In this document: positions 9,253 through 20,015 of the stretch, in pieces
Numbering within the stretch: the stretch's first letter is position 1
Layout of the letters: each line of letters opens with the position of its first letter
NCBI GenBank assembly: GCA_022496805.1
Contig: CM040089.1
Location: 35,138,372-35,202,371, forward strand
Length of the DNA stretch: 64,000 nt
Reading direction: 5' to 3'
Source of the DNA: Pohlia nutans
Lineage: Eukaryota > Streptophyta > Bryopsida > Bryales > Mniaceae
The notes under the pieces: model-generated
Databases searched by the model: none
What the model was told of the DNA's origin: nothing
The model's input: only the letters and a program-made list of their open reading frames with translations
Made by a program: the position numbers and the translations under genes

Positions 9253-12092
9253 TATACAAATACATTTGTCAACCACAAACTAACACCTAGAATACCAGAC
9301 AACCCTTTATATCCGTCAATACCACAACCACCACAACAACCAAACCCCCTATCAAACATAAAAAACAATCCTGTTACTTTTCCCATACAAAAAAATTTAT
9401 ACCACAAAACACAAGTAACAAAAGATAAATTCAACATAACAAAAAAATACAATACCTACTTATGTCAATGGACAACACATGACGACACAACATATAACAA
9501 GTGGATGCCACAACGTGAACTTTTCCCACTCAATCAACCAACGGTAATATACCACAACGAAAACCTACTCATCAAATATTACACAAACTACCAACACAGC
9601 TACTACAGAAATGTTGTCAATGCACACTTCACACCATAACAAACACGTGATACAAGATTCATAACGCCACCCACAATAATCCCGCTTGCCCATATATCCA
9701 TAACAAAATGTAGCCCAGAAAAAGACATAAATACAAATCAACATACCATCCAAACACAAAATGAAATAACTCACATATATACTGACACGGGTAAACACCT
9801 CATTACTATCCCTACAACTAGACTACATTGTTTATGGCAACAACACAACACACACAACTACAACACACATAGTCTAGTACCACCCACACAGTCATTCGAA
9901 ACAGAAATCGTCTGGCTCTATCAAAGATATAAATATAAAACTCCCCAAAAAGAACCACCAAAAGATTCACAACATACTCTGCCAACCAACATCCTCGACT
10001 CTCTTATAACACATTCAACATTACCCACTCTTACTTCTCGTCACCAGTCACATGCTCCACAAAAATCACACAGTTCTACTCACCATTTCCACGAGATAAA
10101 ATCTTTGGCTCACTTGGCACAGCCTTCCAATACAAATGGAAAGGCATTGGCTACGTCCACCCAAACACCGTAGAAACGGCACAACAAACAATACACTGGG
10201 CACGCCTAGCAGCACAACATGACCCCGAAACCAACTGGTACGAAAACCCTTCGCCACATATTGGACCTTTCTTAGACACACATGTTATTGCACATTTTGC
10301 TGCAGACACTATTACATATGACGAACCAACAATACCACCAGAACTTAACAAACCAAGGATAGAACCATTAACAATACATATCCTCTGCATCCACTACCAA
10401 AACCATGGCGTTGGCACAACTGACCAAATGCACACAATAAACACAACAATTGAAAATCTACTAATAACGCAACACTACATACAACAAACCCCACCAACAC
10501 CCCTTAATACACCCGTTAACAAAAGCACCAACTGGAACAAATTCACATACCTACCCAATACTACCACCCAACCTATGGACACACTACCACTACCAAACTA
10601 TGAAATCACCATTACACTCAAATTCCCTCCACAATACATGTACTTCACCGATGGATCATTTGTACCACCAAAAGAAGCTGATGATGGACACTGGAAAAAA
10701 AAAAAGCGGGCTATGGAATATACAACCCATTAAAAGCCAAAGCACAAATATCCAAAAGACTACCTGGTCTACAAACGAGCTTCAGAGCCGAATTAATGGC
10801 CATACATAAGACACTTGCAATAATCACCACCAAATACTCAGATGAACCAGCATACATTTTCACAGACTACCTAAACTGTTTATATGTCCTAAACACACAA
10901 CTGAAACACCCAACCCAACACAATAACCACGCCGATAAAACTATACTAGCAGACATGGTAGCAATGCTGCAAAGCCGTACACATCCTACCACAATATACA
11001 AAGTTAAAGCCCACGCCAAAATCGACGGTAATGAACAAGCAAATCGACTAGCAAAAGATGGTACCAAGAAAAGAGACTACCAATTTGCCAATAAGCCATA
11101 CGAATTTGCACATACTACACCTTATTACTTCCAAAAAGATACATGACCCGGACCCAGAAAAAGACCTGATAAAGGCCCGATGTCTAGAAACATATGTTAA
11201 GAAATACGACTGCGAAAACAATCTAGAAATACTGGCAGAACACTTCTCCAACATCAATAAATGGACAATGAACCCCATCATAGATAACGTAATATCCAAC
11301 AAATTATGGAATAACCCAGCAATAACAAATTCACAAAAAACAAGTTTATTAAAATTTTGAACCGGCCAATACATGGGAAACGCTAGGAAACAATTAATCT
11401 TTGGTATACAACGATTCCCCACTAAAACTTGCCCCATTTGTAATTCAAATAACGCAGACACATGGCTCCATGTCCTCCTATTATGCAACCAACACCACAT
11501 ACATGCCCTTAGAACCAAAAGACACAATAAAGCAGTATGGGAAATAAGAAAAATAATCTTATCCTCAAACAAATCTAGATGCTACATTCTTATGAATGCA
11601 GACACATTTAATAACAACCCACAAGAGAATACAGTACCCCTATGGCTACTGCCATACACATGTACAAACCAAAGATGCCATTGTAACGCCAAATTTAAAC
11701 CAGACATCCTATGTATCAAAGGTCTACCATACCAAAGTGCACCCCCGCTAACCCCCGCAAACAATCTCACAGTACAATTTATTGAATTCACTTACACTAA
11801 CGATAGATTCTCACCAAAAACAATTGGCAACAAAATTATAAAATATCAACCACTAATTAATAGCATCATTCAACAAGGATGGAAAGTAGACCCACTAATA
11901 GTCATCATGGCTGGAGCCCGAGGAACTACACATGCTCCCTCAATGAAACAACTCCAAACAAAATTCAATCTCTGTGAAACCTCCATAAAACACACCTTCA
12001 AAGCAATTAATACTATTGCCATACACTATGCAGGATCAATCTTTCTACACAAAAGACACATAGAAAATAACCAACCAATACCAACAAAATAA
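9253..12092 (+). pseudogene. Decayed LINE-like ORF (RNase H, zinc knuckle, PD-(D/E)xK-like tail)
   Basis: A nearly continuous A/C-rich reading frame is broken by an in-frame TAA (9637), a frameshift before about 10085, a frameshift at the A-run near 10690-10705, one near 11137 and an in-frame TGA (11358). The RNase H domain is clear: YFTDGSF (about 10639), FRAELMAIHKTL (about 10780), IFTDYLNCLY (about 10855) and GNEQANRLAKDG (about 11028). The C-terminal part from 11373 has CPICNSNNADTWLH...C (CxxC-x9-H-x4-C), then KPDILCI and IEFTYTND, resembling a restriction-like endonuclease PD...E core, and ends at the TAA at 12090. The upstream part (about 9250-10430) shows no YxDD motif, so the reverse transcriptase is missing and the copy is 5'-truncated. 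A plain RNase H retroelement relic without the nuclease is the alternative. Confidence 0.6.
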
Positions 12093-12613
12093 ATTTAAAT
12101 TAAAAAATTAAAAAATTATAAAAAAAGGGGGGGAGGGGGAAGGAGGGAGTTTAGTGGTGAAAACCACTATTTACTCTCCCAAACGTTAGCTCAGTGCAAA
12201 CATTTGTCTCAGGGTAAGATAGGGCCAGTTGGTTGGTACAAATTTCCTCCCATAATCATTCACTAACAACACCAAGTCATGTATATTACACCACTGCTCA
12301 AACGGATCCAACGTGAATCGAACCCGGACCACGCAAATGCAATACATCGCCCTTCACCAACCAACCAACGCATGACTTGGCGATCCTACTGCAAACAATA
12401 ACACCCTTATACAAAACCGTAAGCCCACCCACAAGTTTAAGGTCACTTTTTATTCTGTCATTGGTTACTACAGTGTCCATTCCCGAAAGGGGAGAGTAGT
12501 TTTGTTCCAATGGCCCTGCGTCTAGTGGGCACTAGGTCACTGACATTACGAACGGACACTTTATTCACGCCGGCCTGGACTAAGACCAAAGTTTCTATCT
12601 ATCTATCTATCTG
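12093..12613 (+). mobile_element. 3' UTR of the LINE-like element, ending in a (TCTA)n tail
   Basis: Non-coding DNA that follows the stop codon and ends in a short ATCT microsatellite (about 12592-12612), as the 3' ends of some LINEs do. It contains a G-rich run (12127-12148). An antisense tRNA-like segment lies at 12304-12386. Confidence 0.5.
12304..12386 (-). other. tRNA-like segment (A/B-box-like), antisense in the LINE 3' UTR
   Basis: Read on the minus strand it starts GGATCGCC and ends GTTGGATCC, giving a 5-bp GGATC/GATCC acceptor-like pairing over 83 nt. It contains TTGGTTGGTGAAGG (A-box-like) and GGTCCGGGTTCGATTC (B box, T-loop TTCGATT). The T-stem is imperfect and no anticodon arm could be fixed, so this is a tRNA relic or SINE head rather than a confident tRNA gene. 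Confidence 0.35.
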
Positions 12614-12698
12614 AAAACTTAACGTGACCCGATAACAAGGAAATTACAAGCTATTTTGCAAGGAATAAAGTGGTCTAAACGGTCACACTAAACGTGAA

Positions 12699-12990
12699 AA
12701 TTCCAGCGACGACCGTAGGTCGGAGCTAGTTTAAAAAATGATATTGATGACTATAAGTTCTAATTGTTGCTTTTCAACAGTTGAAACTTTTGTAAGTGAA
12801 CCGGCGAGCGGCACTTGAAAGTTCTAAGGTAGGGTTTTCTATGATGTAACTTAGCCTTTCACATCCTTGAATGGTCTTCTTATGACTGTTCCATTCCGCC
12901 CTCAAAGATTATTATGTGAAGTAACTTAGCCTTTTACGTCTTATTCAATTTCATGGCCTTTCACTTCGTCACTGGTGGTGCGGAGAGAAG
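12699..12990 (+). repeat. Dispersed ~300-bp repeat, copy 1
   Basis: Homologous to 25843-26144 on the opposite strand. Shared blocks include GTTTTCTATGATGTAA, TGTTCCATTCCGCCCTCAAA and TTTCACTTCGTCACTGGTGG. No terminal repeats or coding were seen. It may be a SINE, a MITE fragment or a piece of a larger element. Confidence 0.75.
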
Positions 12991-12997
12991 CCCTAAT

Positions 12998-13900
12998 TAT
13001 TAAATACTGTGGCCACTAATTTACTGTGGACTACTATTGCTCGTAAAAATTAGAGTGGGTGAATAAGCAAGGGGAAATAAAGAAAGAAAAGAAGACTCCC
13101 GTGCCAAACACTCAATCAGTGCCAGCCAGCCGCAAGGCTCCACTCAAGGCTGTCCTCTGTCAATTTGCCAAATCAATTGTCTGACAAGTCACGTCTCCAC
13201 TTCCTACTACAGACGGCCGGAGGAATCTCTATAAATACCCCCTACCCCTACAAACTGGGAAGCAATAGAAACCGCAATCAAATTCATTACGATTTGTGGC
13301 CCTGATCACCTCCCCAGATACTGGAACCCACACCCAAATAACCCACACTAATTGCCCATCTTTTTACCTTTCTCACACCTTTTTCAAACATTCCTTCTAC
13401 TTTTCTCAAATGCAACCAAATTGGCGAACCCATCTTTTACTTTCACTTCCCCTTTTTATACAAATCCAATAATAGCCCCGGCCAAAGAATGAATACTGTG
13501 CCCCACGGTCACACTACACTGATTATCCCATTTAGTGAGGGGGTTAATAGGAAATTACTGAAGGTGATACTAAATATCATTATGAGGTAAAACTAGCGTG
13601 ATATGAGGATTTCAGCCACTTAGTAAAAATTTCAGCCCTCACTAATTTTGAGATTTGGCAAAATCGTGTGTGCTTCAGGAATTAATACCACATGCATCAG
13701 TGTAATAATTTATTTCCAAAATACTATGGTAAATTTCATCCATTTTGATGAAAATTTGTTCAAATATATGAAACAATGTTTAAACAGATGATAATTTGTC
13801 CAAATGGATGAAGTACCCACAACAATTAACCACGCACAGTAAATGGTGATTTTGGTGTAGCAGTAAAGTAAAAGAAAAACAGAAAAAGCCAAACTGAACG
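12998..13900. other. Upstream region of the glutamine synthetase gene
   Basis: No gene was recognised. A TATAAATA box at 13230-13237 lies in a GC-richer stretch (13080-13260) that resembles a core promoter. It is either a distal promoter or a relic. The region 13480-13880 is AT-rich. Confidence 0.4.
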
Positions 13901-13919
13901 CCACTGAGAGTTCCTGCAG

Positions 13920-13927
13920 TATAAATA
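13920..13927 (+). promoter_or_regulatory. Probable TATA box of the glutamine synthetase gene
   Basis: TATAAATA lies about 340 bp upstream of the start codon. It predicts transcription from about 13950 and a leader of about 310 nt that contains the repeated word GCGATCGGTG (around 14080 and 14116). The same octamer occurs at 13230-13237, so two start regions are possible. Confidence 0.5.
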
Positions 13928-14263
13928 TACAAGCAACAATAAAAGGAAAACATATATACTACTCTGAAACTCAGAATAGTAAGAGTTGAAATTTTCGAAG
14001 ATTTGGGAAATCTACGAAACGTGATTGTGGGATCTACGAATCGCGGATGTTTCCAGGTTGATGCGTTTGGGCAGCGCGCGCGATCGGTGGGGTACAAGCA
14101 ACAAGTAGAGCGCGAGCGATCGGTGCAAGCACACAATTTGGAGCTTCTCGTTGCGTTGTGCTCATCGCATTTCACCTCTCGGGTTTTGCTTTGGGCTGCG
14201 TGGAGCTCGCAACTGTCTTTTTAGACTGTTGTTTTTTTTGTTGCTCTGTTTTAGTTCGCGAAG

Positions 14264-15967
14264 ATGACGACCTTGAACGAGCTTTTGTGCCTGTCCCTGG
14301 AGGATCACACCGACGAGATTATCGCCGAATACATTTGGATCGGCGGTTCGGGTTCCGACCTGCGCTCTAAGGCGCGCACGCTGCCGAAGCCCGTGACAGA
14401 CCCCAAGCTGCTTCCCAAGTGGAATTACGACGGGTCCAGCACAGGCCAAGCGCCCGGTGAGGACAGCGAGGTCATTCTGTACCCGCAGGCCATCTTCCGT
14501 GATCCCTTCCGCAGGGGCAACAACATCCTCGTCATCTGCGACGCTTACACCCCGCAGGGCGTGCCCATCCCCACCAACAAGCGCTTCGCTGCTGCGGAGA
14601 TTTTCGCGAAGAAGGAAGTCGCCGAGGAGGTGACTTGGTAATTAACTGTGCATACCCTCACTGCTTCTCATGATTTTTGTGAAATCCGTTCTCTTTTTTT
14701 GTTGCACTTACTTTCTCTCTTTTGCCTGTGCTGCATTGGAGATCTGCATGCTTTTTCCGAAGCAAGCTGCCCTGGTTCTTGTTTTTATTTTGTTGTTATT
14801 GTTACATAATTAGAGATTCGAGAGATTTCCAGCTTCCTGCATTTTTTGTGACTGGACCTTCGTGGCATTTATTGTGGGCTGGTCATGAGTGCATTATTGA
14901 CGAATTTTCTTTGTGTGAATAGAAGCGCTGAGTCGTGCATGTTTTGCTTTTGGCAGGTATGGATTGGAGCAGGAGTACACGTTGTTGCAGAAGGACGTGA
15001 AGTGGCCTCTGGGCTGGCCAGTGGGCGGGTACCCCGGCCCACAGGGACCTTACTACTGCGGAACCGGAGCAGACAAGGCCTGGGGACGTGATGTTGTGAA
15101 TGCTCACTACAAGGCTTGCCTGTACGCCGGTATCCAGATCAGCGGTATCAACGGCGAGGTGATGCCCGGACAATGGGAGTTTCAAGTCGGCCCTTCCGTG
15201 GGTATTTCCGCCGCTGACCAGCTCTGGGCTGCTCGCTACATCTTGGAGCGCATCACCGAAATCGCCGGAGTGGTGCTGTCCTTGGACCCCAAGCCCATCG
15301 AGGGAGACTGGAACGGCGCTGGCTGCCACACCAACTACAGGTGAAAAATCATTTTCTTTTATACCGTATTGCATTGCATTAGCTTTTCTCCTCCATCATT
15401 CTTCTTTGATCACATAGTAGGCTGGTGTAACTGACGGTGTTTCTGCTTTAATAATTTCTTTTTGTAGGATTGTTTTGTGTGCTACTAGTATAGTCCAAGA
15501 TTTGAATAATGATCGGTTGACTTTGCTCTAGTTTGCTTTAACCCAAGCAAGAAATGTGTTGATGGACTGCTGAATTAGCGGATTGATTTGAGATTACTGT
15601 CTCGGTTGTTTGCTGACGGTTGTTCTGCTTTTGTTCTCCCAGCACGAAGTCAATGCGTGCTGAGGGAGGATACGAGGTGATCAAGAAGGCCATTGAGAAG
15701 CTGGGCTTGAGACACAAGGAGCACATCGCCTCATACGGCGAAGGAAACGAGAGGAGGCTGACGGGCAAGCACGAGACGGCGGACATGAACACATTCTCGT
15801 GGGGCGTGGCCAACAGGGGCTGCTCGGTGCGTGTGGGGCGTGACACGGAGAAAGAAGGAAAGGGCTACTTCGAAGATCGCCGCCCTTCTTCCAACATGGA
15901 CCCGTACGTGGTGACCGGCATGATCGCCTACACCACCATCCTGTGGAAGCCCGAGGCCACCAAGTAG
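14264..15967 (+). CDS. Cytosolic glutamine synthetase (GS1-type), 3 coding exons
   Basis: Condenses glutamate and ammonia to glutamine with ATP, the entry step of nitrogen assimilation. Exons are 14264-14637, 14957-15340 and 15643-15967, joined by GT-AG introns of 319 and 302 bp, both in phase 2, giving 360 residues (plant GS1 is usually about 356). Seen: [11 protein letters not shown] and LRSKARTLP at the N-terminus, [39 protein letters not shown] across the first splice, [20 protein letters not shown], the [15 protein letters not shown] loop across the second, and [12 protein letters not shown]. There is no N-terminal extension, so a cytosolic form is inferred. All key blocks are intact. 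Two coding introns are few for a plant GS1 gene. GAGCHTNY rather than GAGAHTNY is unlike the usual angiosperm form. Confidence 0.96.
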
Positions 15968-16230
15968 ACGACTGCATTATTCATGGCCTGATTAATTCCC
16001 TAATTGATTCTTCATTTTAGGATACTCTGTTTATACATCTGTCTGGTCGTTTGTCTTGCCTAGTTCGGCGATTTGGACATTCGTTTGCTAGTGGGAGGGG
16101 TTGCTTCTGTTTGCTCCACGCTCATAATCTTTCCAGATAATAGGGCCCTTTTCAAGCACATGCTTGCTTGTGTGTTGTTTCCCAGGCTGTTCGTCTCAAT
16201 AAAGATAGTATTATAGCATTCATCCTTCTT
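15968..16230 (+). terminator. Glutamine synthetase 3' UTR with polyadenylation signal
   Basis: The T-rich 3' region carries AATAAA at 16198-16203, about 230 bp after the stop codon, followed by a T-rich stretch at 16228-16240. A plausible cleavage site lies shortly after it. Confidence 0.6.
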
Positions 16231-17639
16231 TTTTTCTTGTATCTTTGCTTTTGTAAATGTGTTGTTTGGCGTTACGAAGATTGCCTGAGCAATACGAGAG
16301 TGTGTGATTCAGTAATCTTGAGATTGACCTTAATTACTTGATTTTAGCGTTAATTGTAGAAGATTTGCATTGCCGGTATGAATAAATGAAATGTGAGTTG
16401 TAATAGTGAAGTTGTAATGTTGTAAGAGCATCAAATAATTGGATTATCCCGTTATTCTGTGAGTTTGTGATGGGTAACTGGGACCATATTGGAATGCTGT
16501 TGTACTTTTAAGTTTTGACCTCAAACCCAAGGTCAATTTGTAAAGCTCCACCGTGCCTTCCCAGTTGTGAGAGCATTTCTAGAGAGGAATGAGAGCTGTT
16601 ATTCTGTGGAGTCAGGTCATTAAATGTTTGAAGGGTCCACAATCCACATCAAAGTCCAGTTCTCCGTAGACAATAAAAAAGAAATGACTTAAAAGTGTGA
16701 CATTCACAGTACAGACTAGAGAGCATGCACGGTGCTGAAAGTCCACAAGGACACCCTTGTCCACTGTAGCCAACCGAAAAGACATGACTCAAAAGTCTCA
16801 CATTCATGGCGCTCTGTGAGTGGCCAACGTATTGACTTGTTCTCTCCAGATTGTGCTGGATCCCTTTTCAAATGGTTGCAAATGTTTACGTCTTGTTATG
16901 ATTATAGCAGAGCCTGATATTCCATCCGAAAGTGTGTTCACTGTATTGAAAGATCACCTGGGGTGTGGCTAAGGTTTGACTAAACGGTTGTTGCAGAATA
17001 AAAGAGGACATTATCGTGGTTCCTTGTGTAAAACTAGCGCAAAACCCCTGCCGTTGGTCTCGGAAAGATAATTGAGTTTTTTTTGAAACGTTCTCATTTT
17101 AAATTTGCCGGTACTGGCCAACCTAATCGAATTGAGAAGTTGAAACGTTCTGGTTTGTTTTTGTGACTTGCTCTTTCTTCTTGCAGTAAGGGTTCCCTTT
17201 ATTTGTGTCAAAAAAAAAAAAAAGTTGAAAAGTTCTCATTTTAAAACGCAACTATTGGAGTTCCAATAATTCAAAAATTCAGCCAATCAGAAGGCTTCTT
17301 TATCTCCTGGAGCTATATAGATACGTGATTTCTTTGAGCTATTTCCCTACGATTCCGTCACCCGGAATAAGTATCAGATTCCAAACAAAAGCATTGGTAC
17401 ATCCCGACCAGAAAACACAACAGCCATGAACACAGCCGCTTCAATACAGTGCACAGTTGACTGCTTTGGAGTAATGAGAAAAAGTGGCTTTAATCCTGGG
17501 AATCAATTGATCCATAAAATTCCCATGACTCCTTTGAACCACGCCTCCACAAAGAAAATGATACCTCCATAAACTGAACACCAAGCACATGGAAGTCCAG
17601 CTGCACCTGAATCTCACACAGGAATTGAGGTGAAGGTTG
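16231..17639. other. Intergenic region between GS and the Tc1 element
   Basis: No confident gene. An A-rich run occurs at 17209-17222. The stretch 17400-17640 is less AT-rich and could hold remnants of a minus-strand gene, but no family was recognised. Confidence 0.4.
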
Positions 17640-17641
17640 TA

Positions 17642-19228
17642 CAGTGACTCCAAAAACTGAGTCTATGCGTCAAACAAGGACTTTAGTGGGCCTTTCTCAA
17701 AAAGATAATGATATATTTAGGAAATGTAAAATGTAACTATAAAAGAACTATAAGTTAACTGTCAGATGATGTCATGGTGACGTCATCAACTTCACTAGGG
17801 TTTCAGTGAGAAGAAGAGAGACGTCGACGTCGCATAGACTCAGTTTTTGAGTTGCCGCTTGCTACCTTCTGTGAGAGCTCTCATTTTCTTGTTTCTTCAT
17901 CGTTTTGAGTCAAATTTTTTTTGTGGGTTTCGTGTGTTTGTCTTGAATACTTCTTGTGGCTTTGTAGAAGTTGTATAGAAAGATGAGACCTATTTCACGA
18001 GAGAAAGAGCAAAATATTGTAGCATTGATAGAGAAAGGAAGGAGCAGTAGAGAGATTGCAAAGAGCGTGGGTTTGGCACAATCTACAGTTAATAGAGTGA
18101 GAATGAGGCTTTCTACAAGTGTAGCATTGTCTAAAGGAGGTCGTCCAAAGGTCCTAACAGAGTGGGAGAAGCGTTATGCTTCACGGCTAGTTACTGTTGG
18201 CGGTTTAGAAATTGCAACAGAGGCATCAAAAGTGCTTCGAAGAGAGACGGGTGTAAAGATGTGCGACAATACCTTGAGGAATGCATTGAGAGAACAAGGA
18301 TTGTCTTCTTTTACAAAGGTTAAGAAGCCTGCTTTGAGTCAGAAGAACATCAAAGATAGATTTCGTTTTGCTCAAATGCACAAAGATTGGACTGTGAGTG
18401 ATTGGGAGCGGGTGGTGTTTAGTGATGAAACTAAAATATGTCGTTTCAATTCAGATGGGAGGAGTTGGTGTTGGGTAGAGGAGAAAGAAAACATCCCTGT
18501 GCGTGCTGTGAACCAAACTGTGAAGCATGGTGGAGGCTCTATAATGCTTTGGGGTTGTTTGACTTGTAGAGGATTGGGGTCATTGCAGAATATACAAGGG
18601 CGCTTGAATGCTAGAGGCTACATTGCAATTTTAGAGCAAGATTTGTGTGGTACATTGCTTGCATTTGGGTTCAATCTTGAAGAAATCATTTTTCAACAAG
18701 ATAATGCTGCTGTGCATACAGCCAAGATTGTTCGAGAATGGCTTGGGAAGCAACCATTTTGTGTTTTAGAGTGGCCTGCACAATCCCCTGACTTAAATCC
18801 TATTGAACACATATGGGCTTTACTAAAACGGCGATTGAACTCATACTCTAGTCCTCCCAGTGGTATTATTCAATTATGGGCTCGAGTGCAAGAAGTTTGC
18901 AACTCTATTAGTCTAGAGGAGTGTAGAGGATTGTATGCTAGCATGCCTGATCGAATTGCAGCTGTTTTAGCTGCAAAATGGCGATGGACAAATTTTTGAG
19001 TGTCTTCTACACTCTAGTGCAAAAACCGAGTCTATGTACACACTTTTCTTCAACATCTATATCTACTTTGTTGTAATTGAAATCATGATTTTATCATTAC
19101 AATGGTGTGTAGAACTTTATACTCTACAATTTTTGTTTTTATGGCTTTTCATTTCGATCACTCTTGTTTCCTACATTGTCATTTGAAGTTTCAAGTTCCT
19201 TGCATAGACTCGGTTTTTGGAGTCACTG
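17642..19228 (+). mobile_element. Tc1/mariner-superfamily transposon, apparently complete
   Basis: It is flanked by TA (17640-17641 and 19229-19230). Ends begin CAGTGACTCCAAAAAC, inverted at 19202-19228. A second pair of the same motif lies inside: 17832-17855 (GCATAGACTCAGTTTTTGAG) and 19018-19036 (TGCAAAAACCGAGTCTATG). The inner copies are inverted relative to the neighbouring outer ends, not in the direct orientation usual for IR/DR elements. The interior encodes one intact transposase. TA duplication, CAGT start, length (1587 bp) and DDE spacing all agree. Confidence 0.93.
17983..18999 (+). CDS. Tc1-family transposase (DD34E), intact
   Basis: 338 residues from the ATG at 17983. The frame is open upstream to 17971, but only from a TTG. 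Residues about 5-45 (EQNIVALIEKGRSSREIAKS...) form a helix-turn-helix that would bind the terminal repeats, followed by a GGRPK hook (about 53-57). Catalytic residues are D148 (VVFSDETKI), D240 (IIFQQDNAAVHTA) and E275 (WPAQSPDLNPIEHIW), with exactly 34 residues between the second D and the E, the Tc1 signature. No stop or frameshift was seen. Plant mariner-like elements are usually DD39D, so a DD34E enzyme here is unusual and may reflect horizontal transfer or contamination. Activity is inferred only from integrity. Confidence 0.93.
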   Translation: MRPISREKEQNIVALIEKGRSSREIAKSVGLAQSTVNRVRMRLSTSVALSKGGRPKVLTEWEKRYASRLVTVGGLEIATEASKVLRRETGVKMCDNTLRNALREQGLSSFTKVKKPALSQKNIKDRFRFAQMHKDWTVSDWERVVFSDETKICRFNSDGRSWCWVEEKENIPVRAVNQTVKHGGGSIMLWGCLTCRGLGSLQNIQGRLNARGYIAILEQDLCGTLLAFGFNLEEIIFQQDNAAVHTAKIVREWLGKQPFCVLEWPAQSPDLNPIEHIWALLKRRLNSYSSPPSGIIQLWARVQEVCNSISLEECRGLYASMPDRIAAVLAAKWRWTNF

Positions 19229-19310
19229 TAGCAAAGCGTTACATAAAACAAAACATGACGTACATTCTACCCTCCATAATGACACTCCACGATATGACGA
19301 TATCATTCTT

Positions 19311-19496
19311 TCAAAAAATACACTTGTGACAAGTCATCTCTGTGACTAATCCATGCCTACCACCTTGAAGATAGGGCTTCCCAAACATGTCATAATAGAG
19401 AGGGACAACTATATGTAACATCAAGGCATAGGACATGCTCCCACGCTGTCTCATGTTTGTCAAGAGCTCTGCAATTTTCGTTTGTATTCTCTGCAA
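19311..19496 (-). CDS. Candidate exon of an unknown gene (minus strand)
   Basis: Open frame of about 60 residues with a protein-like composition: IQTKIAELLTNMRQRGSM and LMLHIVVPLYYDMFGKPYLQ. AG-type splice context (GCAGAG) is present near its upstream edge. It lies next to the Tc1 insertion, so a minus-strand gene may have been interrupted. No family was recognised and chance is possible. Confidence 0.25.
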   Translation of the reverse strand: MQRIQTKIAELLTNMRQRGSMSYALMLHIVVPLYYDMFGKPYLQGGRHGLVTEMTCHKCIF

Positions 19497-19532
19497 TTCC
19501 GAGTGAGCTTACTGGCATGAATCCCATTCCTT

Positions 19533-19751
19533 ACACTACACCGATTATTGCGAGTCACAGTAAAATCAATATTCTCATAGTAATTGTGGTATTAGAACAA
19601 AAGTGTGAGTCACAGTAATTAAGAGTATTTGAGAATTGTTACAATAATGTACATTTGAGATGTATGTACTAAAATTAGTGTGAGGATTGGTGTACAGTCT
19701 CACACGAATTCTGTGGCTCACAATAATGGCAATAATCGGTGTACTAGAATG
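19533..19751. mobile_element. Small TIR element with CACTACACCGATTATTGC end
   Basis: Left CACTACACCGATTATTGC and right GCAATAATCGGTGTACTAG are inverted over about 15 bp, and GAGTCACAG/CTGTGGCTC lies just inside. Total is about 215 bp. The CACTAC start suggests a CACTA-type MITE. The target duplication is unclear. Confidence 0.55.
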
Positions 19752-19844
19752 GGTGTGCGAGAGATCGTGAGGAGGGATATCATCCTCATTGCAGGTGCTT
19801 ATTTCCACAAATTGCTTATAACCTCAACAGAGAATAACAGTTTT

Positions 19845-20012
19845 CACTACAAGGAGAAGGCGTCGCTTTTCACTCGGTAGGTGAGTCAAACGGCGCCACT
19901 TCGCACTCACTGCGCTCAAGACTGGGTGAGTGCAATTTGTCACGTAGGACAAGTGTGTACAGTGAATCTCTGACACTCTTCTGAGTGAGAAGCGACGCCT
20001 TTGCTAGTAGTG
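19845..20012. mobile_element. CACTA-type MITE (168 bp) with 3-bp TSD
   Basis: Starts CACTACAAGGAGAAGGCGTC and ends with the reverse complement of CACTACTAGCAAAGGCGTCG. It is flanked by TTT (19842-19844 and 20013-20015). A CACTAC terminus with a 3-bp duplication is diagnostic of CACTA (En/Spm) transposition. Extended TIR about 30 bp. Confidence 0.8.
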
Positions 20013-20015
20013 TTT

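Noticed and set aside
11048..11572. 174-codon minus-strand frame
   Set aside because: Antisense to the LINE-like ORF, where the plus frame shows RNase H and zinc-knuckle motifs.
12304..12386. Functional tRNA gene
   Set aside because: T-stem pairing is poor and no anticodon arm could be assigned, so it is listed only as tRNA-like.
16732..16917. 61-codon plus-strand frame after GS
   Set aside because: Short, no motif, within ordinary intergenic DNA.
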